A DNA stretch of 64,000 bases from the NCBI GenBank assembly GCA_963826975.1, contig CAWGZJ010000017.1, positions 1-64,000 on the forward strand, written 5' to 3'. Shown here one piece after another: positions 43,323-51,213 of this stretch. The notes beneath the pieces were generated by a model. It was given only the letters and a program-made list of their open reading frames with translations, did no database searches and was not told the DNA's origin. Origin of the DNA: Palsa-883 sp963826975 (GTDB lineage Bacteria > Pseudomonadota > Alphaproteobacteria > Acetobacterales > Acetobacteraceae). Position 1 is the first letter of the stretch. Every line of letters starts with the position of its first letter. The translations under genes and the position numbers were made by a program.

Positions 43323-43845
43323 TGTCGACCGGCCGACATGATGGTCCTTCGACCTGCTGGTGAACTTGACCGCCACGGGGGCGCGTTGATCGGGCCTCGG
43401 ATGTGATCGCGGGCGGGTGACATAGGGACGGTCAGCACCGATTTCCATATTGTTCCTATCTCGAAATTACTATCTTGTTCAAAGGGGCGTGACATCGCGG
43501 CGTAGGACACCGCCGGCGGGCAGTGCATTGAAATGCGGCGAAGGTAGCACGAACTGTTGAACACGCGGCTTGAATTTGCGGGCACGGCCGGCCGCCAAAC
43601 AGGCGTTGCAGGAGAGAATGCGGGACCTGCAAGCACACGCGGGAAACCAAACGCGCGATCGCCGGCAAATCACGATTGCCAACCACTTTTTGCGTTACCG
43701 CCCGTCATACTGCCTGCGGAGCGCCTGACACCGGATTTCAGCTATGCTACGGAAGCGTGCGCGACGGGGCCGCGTTTGTCGTCCGCCGAGACCAGCCGAG
43801 GTGAAGCGAATGCCTGAGTGAGTTAACAGATTGAAAACACTGAAA
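43323..43845. other. Intergenic region before the tRNA gene
   Basis: No convincing gene. The last 60 bp should hold the tRNA promoter; I see no clear -35/-10 pair. No repeats recognised. Confidence 0.4.
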
Positions 43846-43922
43846 GTCCCCGTAGCTCAGCAGGATAGAGCACAGGATTCCTAATCCTGGGGCCGTGGGT
43901 TCGAATCCCGCCGGGGACGCCA
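43846..43922 (+). tRNA. tRNA-Arg (CCT anticodon)
   Basis: Cloverleaf complete by eye: acceptor GTCCCCG/CGGGGAC, D arm GCTC-AGCAGGATA-GAGC, anticodon arm CAGGA-TTCCTAA-TCCTG with anticodon CCT at 43880-43882, T arm GTGGG-TTCGAAT-CCCGC, discriminator G and an encoded CCA (43920-43922). It reads AGG codons. No integrase or duplicated 3' end is seen nearby, so it does not look used as an attachment site in this window. Confidence 0.97.
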
Positions 43923-44123
43923 GGGGCAGGTTTCAGCCAATCGTCGTGTAACGTCAGATCAGGTGCATCCGAGTGCCCGGGTTTTGCTCATCTCGCCAGT
44001 CACTCAGTTAACCAGAAAGTAATAAAAGCGCGGGAATAATTCAGGGCGCCGGGCGTTAAACTAACAGGCTAGACCCGCGCGGCCTGTCGACGATCCAAAA
44101 TCGGTCGCCAATCAGGAGTATCG

Positions 44124-45176
44124 ATGCCCCAATCCGTCATGCTGGCCTCCGTCGCGACCGCGGTTCCACCGCACGCTATCGAGCAGGGTGATGCCGCGGC
44201 CGCGGCTTGCCGGGGCTTCGCCGCCCAATTCGCCGACTTCGAGCGTCTGGCGCGGGTCTTCGAGACATCGGGGATTCTCCGCCGCTACGCGGTGCGCCCG
44301 CTCGAATGGTATTTCGAACCGCTCGGCTGGCCGGAGCGCAGCGAAGCCTATCTCGACGGCGGCGGCAGGTTGTTTATCGACGCCGCGACCGGAGCGCTCG
44401 ATGCCGCCGGCATCACCGCCGCGCAGGTCGATACCGTGGTCACAATTTCATCCACCGGCATTGCCACGCCCAGCCTCGAAGCGCACGTTGCCACCCGCAT
44501 GGGGTTTCGCCCCGACATCGAGCGTGTACCGGTCTTCGGCCTTGGCTGCGCCGGCGGCGTCAGCGGCTTGTCGATCGCATCGCGCCTGGCGCAATCCCGC
44601 CCGGGCAGCATCGTGCTGCTGGTGGCGATCGAGCTTTGCTCACTGGCGTTCCGGCTCGACAAGCTGACCAAGGCGAACATCGTGGCCACTGCCCTGTTCG
44701 GCGACGGCGCCGCCGCCTGCGTGCTGCGCGCGGGCGACACCGGTCTAGCCGCCATCGAAATGAGCGGCCAGCATATCTGGCCCGACACGCTCGACATCAT
44801 GGGTTGGGCGACCGACCCGCAAGGGTTCGGCGTGATTTTCGACCGCGCGATCCCGCCATTCGCCGAGGCGCATATGGCGCCGGCCATCGCCGGCATTCTC
44901 GATCGTTCCGGCTTGCGGCTGGACGATATCGACCGGTTCGCGTTCCATCCCGGCGGCACCAAGGTCGTCACCGCGCTGGAGCGGGCCTTTGCGCTGGAGC
45001 AGGGGGCCTTGGACCACGAACGCGCCATCCTCGCCGAGTACGGGAACATGTCCGCACCAACCGCGCTGTTCGTGCTGGACCGCGTCATCCAGGCCGGCCT
45101 GCCATCGCGGACCCTGCTGACCGCCATGGGGCCTGGCTTCACCGCGAGTTGCGTCTCGCTGCAAAAAGCTGCGTGA
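44124..45176 (+). CDS. Type III polyketide synthase (chalcone/alkylpyrone synthase family)
   Basis: 350 residues, standard length. The thiolase-fold catalytic triad is visible: Cys in VFGLGCAGGVSGLSIA (about residue 141), His in FAFHPGGTKVV (about 275), and Asn in EYGNMSAPTALFVLD (about 308). The GFGV loop is present as DPQGFGVIF. These homodimeric enzymes condense malonyl-CoA onto an acyl starter to make alkylpyrones or alkylresorcinols. GGAG lies 6 nt before the ATG. The next gene overlaps its stop (GTGA) and encodes a carboxyl-methyltransferase-like protein, a pairing like BpsA/BpsB of Bacillus that makes methylated alkylpyrones; the product here is inferred. Confidence 0.94.
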   Translation: MPQSVMLASVATAVPPHAIEQGDAAAAACRGFAAQFADFERLARVFETSGILRRYAVRPLEWYFEPLGWPERSEAYLDGGGRLFIDAATGALDAAGITAAQVDTVVTISSTGIATPSLEAHVATRMGFRPDIERVPVFGLGCAGGVSGLSIASRLAQSRPGSIVLLVAIELCSLAFRLDKLTKANIVATALFGDGAAACVLRAGDTGLAAIEMSGQHIWPDTLDIMGWATDPQGFGVIFDRAIPPFAEAHMAPAIAGILDRSGLRLDDIDRFAFHPGGTKVVTALERAFALEQGALDHERAILAEYGNMSAPTALFVLDRVIQAGLPSRTLLTAMGPGFTASCVSLQKAA

Positions 45177-45679
45177 CGCCTGGCATTCTTCTGCTGGGCT
45201 TTGTCACGGCGGAGCGGTTGGGCGAGCTTTGGCTCGCACGCCGCAACACGGCATCCCTGTTGGCAGATGGCGCGCATGAAGTGGCTGCCGGGCACTACCC
45301 GGTCATTGTCCTGCTGCATGCGCTTTGGCTCGCTGGCCTGTGGCTGCTTGGCTGGGCGAGACCGCTCAATCAGGTCTGGCTGGTGGTGTTTCTCGCGCTG
45401 CAGGGACTGCGGGTCTGGGTCCTGATGACGCTTGGACGCCGCTGGACCACCCGCATCATCGTTCTGCCCGGCGCCCCCCTGGTGACCACCGGCCCCTACC
45501 GGTTTGTTCCACATCCAAATTATCTCGTCGTCATCGGCGAGATCGCCACCTTGCCGCTCTGTCTCGGCCTGTGGTGGTATGCTTTGATCTTCTCCTTGGC
45601 GAATCTCGCGGTTCTGGCAATCCGCATCCGCGCGGAGAATGCGTCGCTGCATGGGTTGCGGGATTTCGCCAACCCGTGA
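45173..45679 (+). CDS. Isoprenylcysteine carboxyl methyltransferase-family membrane protein (BpsB-like)
   Basis: 168 residues starting at a GTG that overlaps the polyketide synthase stop. Several membrane helices (PVIVLLHALWLAGLWLLGWA; VWLVVFLALQGLRVWVLMTL) lead to the family's conserved SAM-binding C-terminus: GRRWTTRIIVLPGAPLVTTG, then PYRFVPHPNYLVVIGEIATL and IRAENASL. ICMT-like bacterial proteins paired with type III polyketide synthases O-methylate the pyrone product. The tight overlap makes translational coupling likely. The gene ends just before repeat D. Confidence 0.88.
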   Translation: MTPGILLLGFVTAERLGELWLARRNTASLLADGAHEVAAGHYPVIVLLHALWLAGLWLLGWARPLNQVWLVVFLALQGLRVWVLMTLGRRWTTRIIVLPGAPLVTTGPYRFVPHPNYLVVIGEIATLPLCLGLWWYALIFSLANLAVLAIRIRAENASLHGLRDFANP

Positions 45680-45683
45680 GGTC

Positions 45684-45865
45684 ATATACCCCTTGCTCGA
45701 AGGAATCTGTGCTCTGCCGTATGACAGGAAGCAAGAAGTCACCACAGAGGCACAGAGCAGAAAGAGCAAGTGGTCAGCTCGATATTCTTCTCTGTGCCTC
45801 TGTGGTGATTCTTTGTTTCTATCATTCATCGAAAGCACGGATTTCCGTGGGTAAGTGGTATACCG
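45684..45865. repeat. Dispersed palindromic repeat D, copy 2
   Basis: Nearly identical to 5998-6215, including GAAGGAATCTGTGCTCTGCC and GTATGACAGGAAGCAAGA, with a shorter stem (TCACCACAGAGGCACAGAG). Only 5 bp after the methyltransferase stop. Confidence 0.9.
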
Positions 45866-45877
45866 GTGGCCGTAATC

Positions 45878-45972
45878 ACTGACCGTTCGGCCGGCGTCGG
45901 GCCACTGGCATGAGTCTCGGTTTGGCGCGCGGCCGCAAGCCGCTTCCCCTTGGCAACCCCGTGCGCGATACC
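45878..45972. repeat. Dispersed repeat E, copy 2
   Basis: Same orientation and near-identical to 1828-1922. It forms the open stretch immediately before the DHA2 exporter start (45979), so an automatic caller would extend that gene into it (SLGLARGRKPLPLGNPV). Confidence 0.87.
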
Positions 45973-45978
45973 CGGCCA

Positions 45979-47550
45979 ATGATCGCGCGCACCTGGATCG
46001 GCTTCGCCACGATGTGCATCGGCATGTTCATGGCGATCCTGGACGTGCAGATCGTGGCAACGTCGCTGCCGACAATCCAAAGCGCTCTCGGCATCCCACC
46101 TGACCAGATGAGCTGGATTCAAACCGCCTATCTCATTGCCGAAGTCATAGCGATCCCGCTGACCGGCTTCCTTACGCGCCTGCTGAGCATGCGGTGGCTG
46201 TTCATTCTCGCCATCAGCGTGTTCACCCTGGCGTCTGTGGGCTGCGCGGCGAGTGGGGGTTTCAGCACATTGATCGGCTGGCGGATTCTGCAGGGATTTT
46301 GCGGCGGAACTCTCATTCCGGGGGTCTTCTGCGCCGTGTTCCTGCTGTTTCCGGCCCACCGCCAGGGTTTGGCAACCACGTTCGCCGGCGTGCTCGCGGT
46401 GCTGGCGCCCACCGTCGGTCCGGTCGTCGGCGGCTGGATCACCGACACCTATTCCTGGCACTGGCTGTTCCTGATCAACGTCGCGCCCGGCATCATCGCG
46501 GCCGTGCTCGCGGTGTGGCTGCTCCCGCGGGCGCCGATGCGCCTGAGCGTAGCCCGAACGCTCGACATCCTGTCGCTGACCTTGATGGCGACGTCGCTGG
46601 CGGCGCTGGAAATTGCGCTCAAGGAAGCGCCGCGGCACGGCTGGACCTCGGTCGTGGTGGTCGGACTGCTGACGCTTAGCCTCGTTAGCCTGGTCGGCTT
46701 TGTCCGGCGCTCGCTGCGCGCCAGCCACCCGATCGTCGATCTCCGCCATTTCACCGACCGACGCTTCACCGTCGGCTGCGTCCTGAGCTTCGCGCTCGGG
46801 ATTGGCCTGTTCGGCTCGGTCTATCTCATGCCGGTGTTCCTGGCCTTCGTCAGGCACCATGATGCGCTGGAGATCGGCACGATCATGCTGGTGACCGGCG
46901 TGGCGCAACTGGTGGTGGCACCGATCGCCGTTGCGCTCGAGCGGCGGCTCGACCCACGTTTGCTGACGGCCGCCGGCTTCGCGGTGTTTGCCGTGGAACT
47001 CGGGCTCAGCACATGGCAGACAAGACACACCGATTACGACGGGATGTTCTGGCCGCAGGTCGTTCGCGGCATCGCGATCATGTTCTGTCTGTTGCCACCG
47101 ACACGGCTGGCGCTCGGCCATCTGGACAAGCTGCGAGTGCCCGACGCCAGCGGGCTGTTCAACCTGATGCGCAATCTTGGCGGCGCCATCGGGATCGCCC
47201 TGATCGACACCGTCATATTCGGCCGGGCGCCGATGCACGGCGTCGAGATCGCACACCGGTTGCAGACCGGCGACATGGCCACCGCCAAATTCGTTGGCCT
47301 GCCGCTCGACGTCTTTGCCGAGCGTTGGTCCCAGCCGCTCAATTCGGGCACCAGGGCAATGCTGGAGCCACTGATCCAGGACGCCGCGATGACGCAGGCG
47401 ATCAACGAGGCCTGGGCGATGATCGCCATCCTGACCGTGGCCGCCTTGATCTGCGTGCCATTCGCCAAGCCCTCGCCGCGCCGGGAACACTCTCCCCCTC
47501 CCCTTGAGGGCTTGGGCCGCGAAGCGGACCAAGGTTGGGGGGAGGGGTAG
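45979..47550 (+). CDS. DHA2-family MFS multidrug exporter (EmrB/QacA-like)
   Basis: About 523 residues with 14 predicted membrane segments. Family motifs: motif D1-like region WIGFATMCIGMFMAILDVQI with VATSLPTIQ, motif A-like LLSMRWLFILA, and motif C in FAGVLAVLAPTVGPVVGGWI. It exports drugs or lipophilic metabolites by proton antiport; its neighbours suggest the polyketide as cargo (inference). MIARTWIG at 45979 is preferred because upstream codons are repeat E. The C-terminal about 20 residues (HSPPPLEGLGREADQGWGEG) are encoded by repeat A, so the natural end was probably replaced. No EmrA-type partner adjoins it. Confidence 0.92.
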   Translation: MIARTWIGFATMCIGMFMAILDVQIVATSLPTIQSALGIPPDQMSWIQTAYLIAEVIAIPLTGFLTRLLSMRWLFILAISVFTLASVGCAASGGFSTLIGWRILQGFCGGTLIPGVFCAVFLLFPAHRQGLATTFAGVLAVLAPTVGPVVGGWITDTYSWHWLFLINVAPGIIAAVLAVWLLPRAPMRLSVARTLDILSLTLMATSLAALEIALKEAPRHGWTSVVVVGLLTLSLVSLVGFVRRSLRASHPIVDLRHFTDRRFTVGCVLSFALGIGLFGSVYLMPVFLAFVRHHDALEIGTIMLVTGVAQLVVAPIAVALERRLDPRLLTAAGFAVFAVELGLSTWQTRHTDYDGMFWPQVVRGIAIMFCLLPPTRLALGHLDKLRVPDASGLFNLMRNLGGAIGIALIDTVIFGRAPMHGVEIAHRLQTGDMATAKFVGLPLDVFAERWSQPLNSGTRAMLEPLIQDAAMTQAINEAWAMIAILTVAALICVPFAKPSPRREHSPPPLEGLGREADQGWGEG

Positions 47551-47641
47551 GTCCGGGCTCGCACCGAAGATCTGTGCGCGCGGCCCCCTCCCCCAACCTT
47601 GGTCCGCTTCGCGGCCCAAGCCCTCAAGGGGAGGGGGAGAG
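47491..47641. repeat. Dispersed palindromic repeat A, full copy
   Basis: Left arm CTCTCCCCCTCCCCTTGAGG and right arm CCCTCAAGGGGAGGGGGAGA, each extended by GGGCCGCGAAGCGGACCAAG and its complement, so the palindrome is longer and more symmetrical than at 39466. The left arm contains the exporter stop codon; the right arm ends 10 bp from the anti-sigma stop. Confidence 0.93.
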
Positions 47642-47651
47642 GCTTCCTCGG

Positions 47652-48437
47652 TCAGGGTTCCGGCACCATCGCCTGGCGCATGCGGTCGGCGAGCCCTTGC
47701 AGCGAAGCGTCCCCGTCCGAGATCACGCCGTACCCCATATGCGCATCGATCCAGGCGTACCCATTTGCCGCTCCGGCACGCACTGGCTGCATCGGTGCCA
47801 CGTCGGACCGCATTGGCTGCACGAAGACGGTGATGCGGCCACCGTGATTATCGTCGTACACCAGCACCGCCGCCGGGCCGATGATGGTGGATAGCGCCCT
47901 GCCGCCGATCAACCGATAGCCTTGGGCGCTGAGATCCGGGACCCTGACAGTCCGGTGCAGTTTGCGGTCGATCCAGGCCAGCAGTTCCGACCGGTTCTCC
48001 CATCCGATCTCGCTCGGATGCGCGGGATCAGGGGCAAAGACCGTGTGGGCCGCCGCCGCTTCCATGCCAAGCCGCGTCACCTCCCCCATGCGTTGCATGC
48101 CGCGCACGGTCCATCCGCCGGCAGCACCCAGCCCAACCATCAGCAGCATCGCGGCAGCCGTCCGCCACGGCCCGTCGAACAGCCCCCAACGCCGCCGCGC
48201 GATGCGCTGCTCCAGCAGGCGCCCGAGATGCAGCGATGACGGCACCGGCTCATGCAGCTTGAAATCCAGGGCGTTGCGTAGCGCCTCGGCCTGCTGGCGC
48301 CAGGCATCGACCCTGCGCTGCAAAGCCGGGTTCGTCCGCAGATGGCGGTCTACTTCCGCGCGTCGAGCCGGATCCAGCCGGTCATCGACATAGGCGTGGA
48401 GGTCGTCCTCCTGGACTGGGCGGCCTTGATCGCTCAT
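47652..48437 (-). CDS. Anti-sigma factor, single-pass membrane protein
   Basis: 261 residues. The N-terminal helical anti-sigma domain reads EDDLHAYVDDRLDPARRAEV, DRHLRTNPALQRRVDAWRQQ; it keeps the fold's pattern but lacks the Cys-x2-Cys of zinc anti-sigma factors. One membrane helix follows (TAAAMLLMVGLGAAGGWTV, about residues 93-111), then a periplasmic domain (YRLIGGRALSTIIGPAAVLV, YDDNHGGRITVFVQPM). Its start overlaps the sigma-factor stop by 4 nt, so it should bind and hold that sigma factor. The input signal is unknown. Confidence 0.92.
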   Translation of the reverse strand: MSDQGRPVQEDDLHAYVDDRLDPARRAEVDRHLRTNPALQRRVDAWRQQAEALRNALDFKLHEPVPSSLHLGRLLEQRIARRRWGLFDGPWRTAAAMLLMVGLGAAGGWTVRGMQRMGEVTRLGMEAAAAHTVFAPDPAHPSEIGWENRSELLAWIDRKLHRTVRVPDLSAQGYRLIGGRALSTIIGPAAVLVYDDNHGGRITVFVQPMRSDVAPMQPVRAGAANGYAWIDAHMGYGVISDGDASLQGLADRMRQAMVPEP

Positions 48438-48961
48438 TTGACCCTTCGCAGCGACGGACGCCGATATCCGTCCATATGCGCATGCAGACTGTCCCGCGCT
48501 CGGCTCAGCCGCGACATGACGGTTCCTACAGGTACCCCCAGGATCGCCGCGACGTCACGGTATTCGAGCCCCTCGACGGTGACGAGCAACAGCACTTGCC
48601 GTTGATCGTCGGTCAGGCGATCGAGGGCGGCCAGCAGATCACGCACCAACAAGGCTCCTCCGTCCTGGTCGGGACAGACCGAACCCTCGGCCGCCCCCAC
48701 CGCGTCGCTGGACACGATCTCCTTGCGCCGACGCATCGTCCGCCATCGGCTGATGAACAGGTTATGCATGATCGTGAACAGCCAGGGCCGAACGGCAGCG
48801 ATCGCGGATTCCGTCGTCAGTCGATCGAGTGCCCGTGCCAGGCAGTCCTGCACCAGGTCATCCGCATCATGGCCGTTGCGCAGCAGGCTCCAGGCATACC
48901 GTCGCAGAGCGGGGATCGACGCCTCAATCTCCGCCATCAGTGTCATTGGATCTCCCGCCAC
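48434..48961 (-). CDS. ECF RNA polymerase sigma factor
   Basis: 175 residues with sigma-70 region 2 (LRRYAWSLLRNGHDADDLVQ, DCLARALDRL, AVRPWLFTIMHNLFISRWR) and region 4 (LDRLTDDQRQVLLLVTVEGL, EYRDVAAILGVPVGTVMSRL, SRARDSL). These bind the -10 and -35 elements. It is coupled to the anti-sigma gene downstream. No autoregulated promoter could be confirmed upstream. Confidence 0.95.
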   Translation of the reverse strand: MAGDPMTLMAEIEASIPALRRYAWSLLRNGHDADDLVQDCLARALDRLTTESAIAAVRPWLFTIMHNLFISRWRTMRRRKEIVSSDAVGAAEGSVCPDQDGGALLVRDLLAALDRLTDDQRQVLLLVTVEGLEYRDVAAILGVPVGTVMSRLSRARDSLHAHMDGYRRPSLRRVK

Positions 48962-49022
48962 GCGCGCTCGGCATGTTGACGCCCCAACACCCGCGCTATT
49001 CCGCCGCGGAGCGGCGTCCGTA

Positions 49023-49590
49023 TCAGCCGGTATGGCCGGCCGCCGCCAAAATCAAATCCGCGATCTCACGCGGATGGGAGATGATGCCAAGGTGACTGGC
49101 GTCAAGCTCGATCGTCTTGGCCTTCATGCGCTTCGCCATGAAGCGCTCGAGGTCCCAGGGCAATCGCATTTGAATTTTGCACTTTCAGCGGTTCGCGGCG
49201 AGACAGTGAACCGCCAAGACGCCAAGAAGGTTGGGGGATCGGACCTGTCACCTGATCCCTCCCGATCCCCAAATCTTCTTGGCGTCTTGGCGGTTCAGTC
49301 GGTCGCGAAATGCGGATTTGCCGAGGATCGGTCAGCACGCGGTCGGTGGTGACTTCGGGGAGCCCGTCAAGCAAATTCCAAATGCGAACCCGCTGCTCGA
49401 GGACCGGGTTGATCGTGCGGTCCTGGGTCGAGACCTGGTAGAAACACGGCTTCGTGTGCCAGGCCGCTTGCGTCACGCGCTCCGCGAAGAGGGTCTCGGC
49501 ACCCCGGCCCTGGACCGCGTAGAGCGCGCGCGCCGTGACCGGGTCCATGTCTCCGGCGAAATCGCGGAGGAGTGCCGCGTTGACAGGGTG
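49023..49590 (-). pseudogene. Alpha/beta hydrolase remnant split by a MITE-like insertion
   Basis: The upstream part reads LLRDFAGDMDPVTARALYAV, then VTQAAWHTKPCFYQVSTQDR and TINPVLE. The downstream part, about 240 bp further, reads DLERFMAKRMKAKTIELDAS, HLGIISHPREIADLILAAA and a stop at 49023. These pieces join precisely into the C-terminal third of the same hydrolase family as the intact gene at 55240 (AWKTKPSWHIVATNDRAIPQ there). The N-terminal two thirds, with the nucleophile, are absent. The insertion is described separately. Confidence 0.82.
49164..49386. mobile_element. MITE-like palindromic element
   Basis: About 223 bp with terminal inverted repeats TCGCATTTGAATTTTGC and GCAAATTCCAAATGCGA, and an inner hairpin TGAACCGCCAAGACGCCAAG/CTTGGCGTCTTGGCGGTTCA. 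It is flanked by GCTCGAGGTCC (49145) and GCTCGAGGACC (49395), a probable target duplication with one mismatch. It has no transposase, so it would have moved in trans. It interrupts the hydrolase relic. Confidence 0.75.
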
Positions 49591-49655
49591 GGTGTGATCC
49601 CGAACCCTTGTCCCAATCGGCGTTGCCGGGGCGAGCATGGTCAAAGGAGTGCGCG

Positions 49656-50966
49656 ATGTCGGAAGCAAGCGTAGCGGATCGGCGCAACTGGCGGGACGGC
49701 ACACTGTCTTTCGAAGAGTCGCGCCGGCGCATCGCCGAAGCCTCGCAGTGGCTCGCCGGCGGCGTGTCCAGCAATTTCCGCCTGGGCATGTCTCCGACGC
49801 CCCTGGTGTTCGAGCGGGCCGAGGGCGCCTTTCTGTTCGATGCCGACGGCAACCGCCTGATCGACTACTACCTCGGCATGGGCCCGATGATCCTGGGCCA
49901 CACGCCCGCCGACGTTATCGCCGCCGCCGCCGCCCAACTGCCCAAGGGGCTGCTGTACGGCGGCCAGAGCGCGCTGGAAACCGAAGCCGCCCGGCTGGTC
50001 TGCGACATGGTGCCGTGCGCCGAACGGATGCGCTTCTGCTCATCTGGCAGTGAGGCCGTGCAAGCCGCCCTGCGCCTGATGCGCGCTGCTACCGGCCGTC
50101 GCGTGGTGATCAAGTTCGCCGGCCATTACCATGGCTGGTTCGACAACATTCTGTGGTCCACTGCCCCGCCCGCCGACGCCTCCGCCCCCGTCGCCGGCAG
50201 TCGCGGGCAGGCCGAGGAAACTCGCGAAATCGTTGTGCTGCCCTGGAACGATCTTGCAGCCCTCCAAGGCCGTCTGGCCCAGAACGACGTCGCCGGCGTG
50301 ATCATGGAATCCGTCATGTGCAACTCGGGCGCGATCCTGCCGCTGCCCGGCTATCTGGAAGGCGTCCGCGAGGCCTGCACGAACGCCGGAACTGTGCTGG
50401 TGTTCGACGAAGTGGTCACCGGCTTCCGGGTCGCCCCCGGCGGCGCGCAGGCCCGCCTGGGTGTCACCCCGGACCTCGCAACGTTTGCTAAAGCGATCGC
50501 CAATGGCTTCCCTGTTGCCGCCGTCGCCGGCCGGAAAGACCTGATGGAGTTGATGACGCAGGGCGTCGTGCATGGCGGCACCTATAACGGCCAGGCCGTC
50601 GCGATGGCGGCAACCGTCGCCACATTGAAACGATTGCGTGACCCGGCGACGCTCGCTGGCATCGAAGTACGCGGCCGCCGGCTCATGGAAGGCATCCAGG
50701 CCGCCTTCGATGCCGCTGGCATCACGGCCTTGGTCAACGGCTTCCCGCAAATCTTCCACGTCGCGATCGGCCTTCCGGAAAAGCCCCGCAACTGGAACGA
50801 CCTGCTGAAGATGGACCGCGCCCGCTATGTGAAATTCACCACCGCCCTGCTGCGCCATGGCGTGCGCGCTCTGGAACGCGGCGCATGGTTCCTGTCCACC
50901 GAGCACAACGATGACGTGATCGATGCGACACTCGAAGCGGTGAAGCGGGCAATCAACGAGATTTAA
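49656..50966 (+). CDS. Class III aminotransferase (glutamate-1-semialdehyde aminomutase-like)
   Basis: 436 residues from an ATG with AGGAG 6 nt upstream. PLP fold type I: WLAGGVSSNFRLGMSPTP, DADGNRLIDYYLGMGPMILG, cofactor phosphate site FCSSGSEAVQAALRLMRAAT, FAGHYHGWFDN, the Asp of VLVFDEVVTGFRV, and the PLP lysine in DLATFAKAIANGFPVAAVAG. This is the HemL-like subgroup, but the catalytic surroundings differ from true HemL (for example no SGTEA sequence). It likely acts on another amino acid or amine. It is monocistronic and divergent from the hydrolase relic. Confidence 0.92.
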   Translation: MSEASVADRRNWRDGTLSFEESRRRIAEASQWLAGGVSSNFRLGMSPTPLVFERAEGAFLFDADGNRLIDYYLGMGPMILGHTPADVIAAAAAQLPKGLLYGGQSALETEAARLVCDMVPCAERMRFCSSGSEAVQAALRLMRAATGRRVVIKFAGHYHGWFDNILWSTAPPADASAPVAGSRGQAEETREIVVLPWNDLAALQGRLAQNDVAGVIMESVMCNSGAILPLPGYLEGVREACTNAGTVLVFDEVVTGFRVAPGGAQARLGVTPDLATFAKAIANGFPVAAVAGRKDLMELMTQGVVHGGTYNGQAVAMAATVATLKRLRDPATLAGIEVRGRRLMEGIQAAFDAAGITALVNGFPQIFHVAIGLPEKPRNWNDLLKMDRARYVKFTTALLRHGVRALERGAWFLSTEHNDDVIDATLEAVKRAINEI

Positions 50967-51065
50967 GCGCCGGAGCACTGCCTGAACTCTGCAGGTTACC
51001 TCTGCATGGTTGCGGTCTGCATCGTTCCAGTTGGCCGAAAGATTGACGCGCCTGCCCTGCGCCCA

Positions 51066-51150
51066 CGTCATGCCGGCGCATGCCGGCATCCACGACTTTC
51101 TTTGCTGCAACGAAGGCAAGTCGTGGATACCGGCCTCCGGCGGCATGACG
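51066..51150. repeat. Dispersed palindromic repeat C, copy 1 (inverted)
   Basis: Arms CGTCATGCCGGCGCATGCCG and CCGGCGGCATGACG with inner ATCCACGACTT/AAGTCGTGGAT. Its loop is the reverse complement of the loop in the copies at 56188 and 60471, so this copy is inserted the other way round. Confidence 0.92.
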
Positions 51151-51213
51151 AGGTGAGTATCGCCGAAGAGTCGATCTTTCGGACGCCTGGTACCACAGCG
51201 TCGGTTTGTCGGC

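Noticed and set aside
43846..45176. Genomic island attached at the tRNA-Arg gene
   Set aside because: No integrase, no duplicated tRNA 3' end and no composition change follow the tRNA in this window.
49656..50966. True hemL (glutamate-1-semialdehyde aminomutase)
   Set aside because: The fold matches but the sequence around the cofactor phosphate and the substrate gate differs from HemL, and Alphaproteobacteria normally make ALA through HemA synthase; annotated as a class III aminotransferase.
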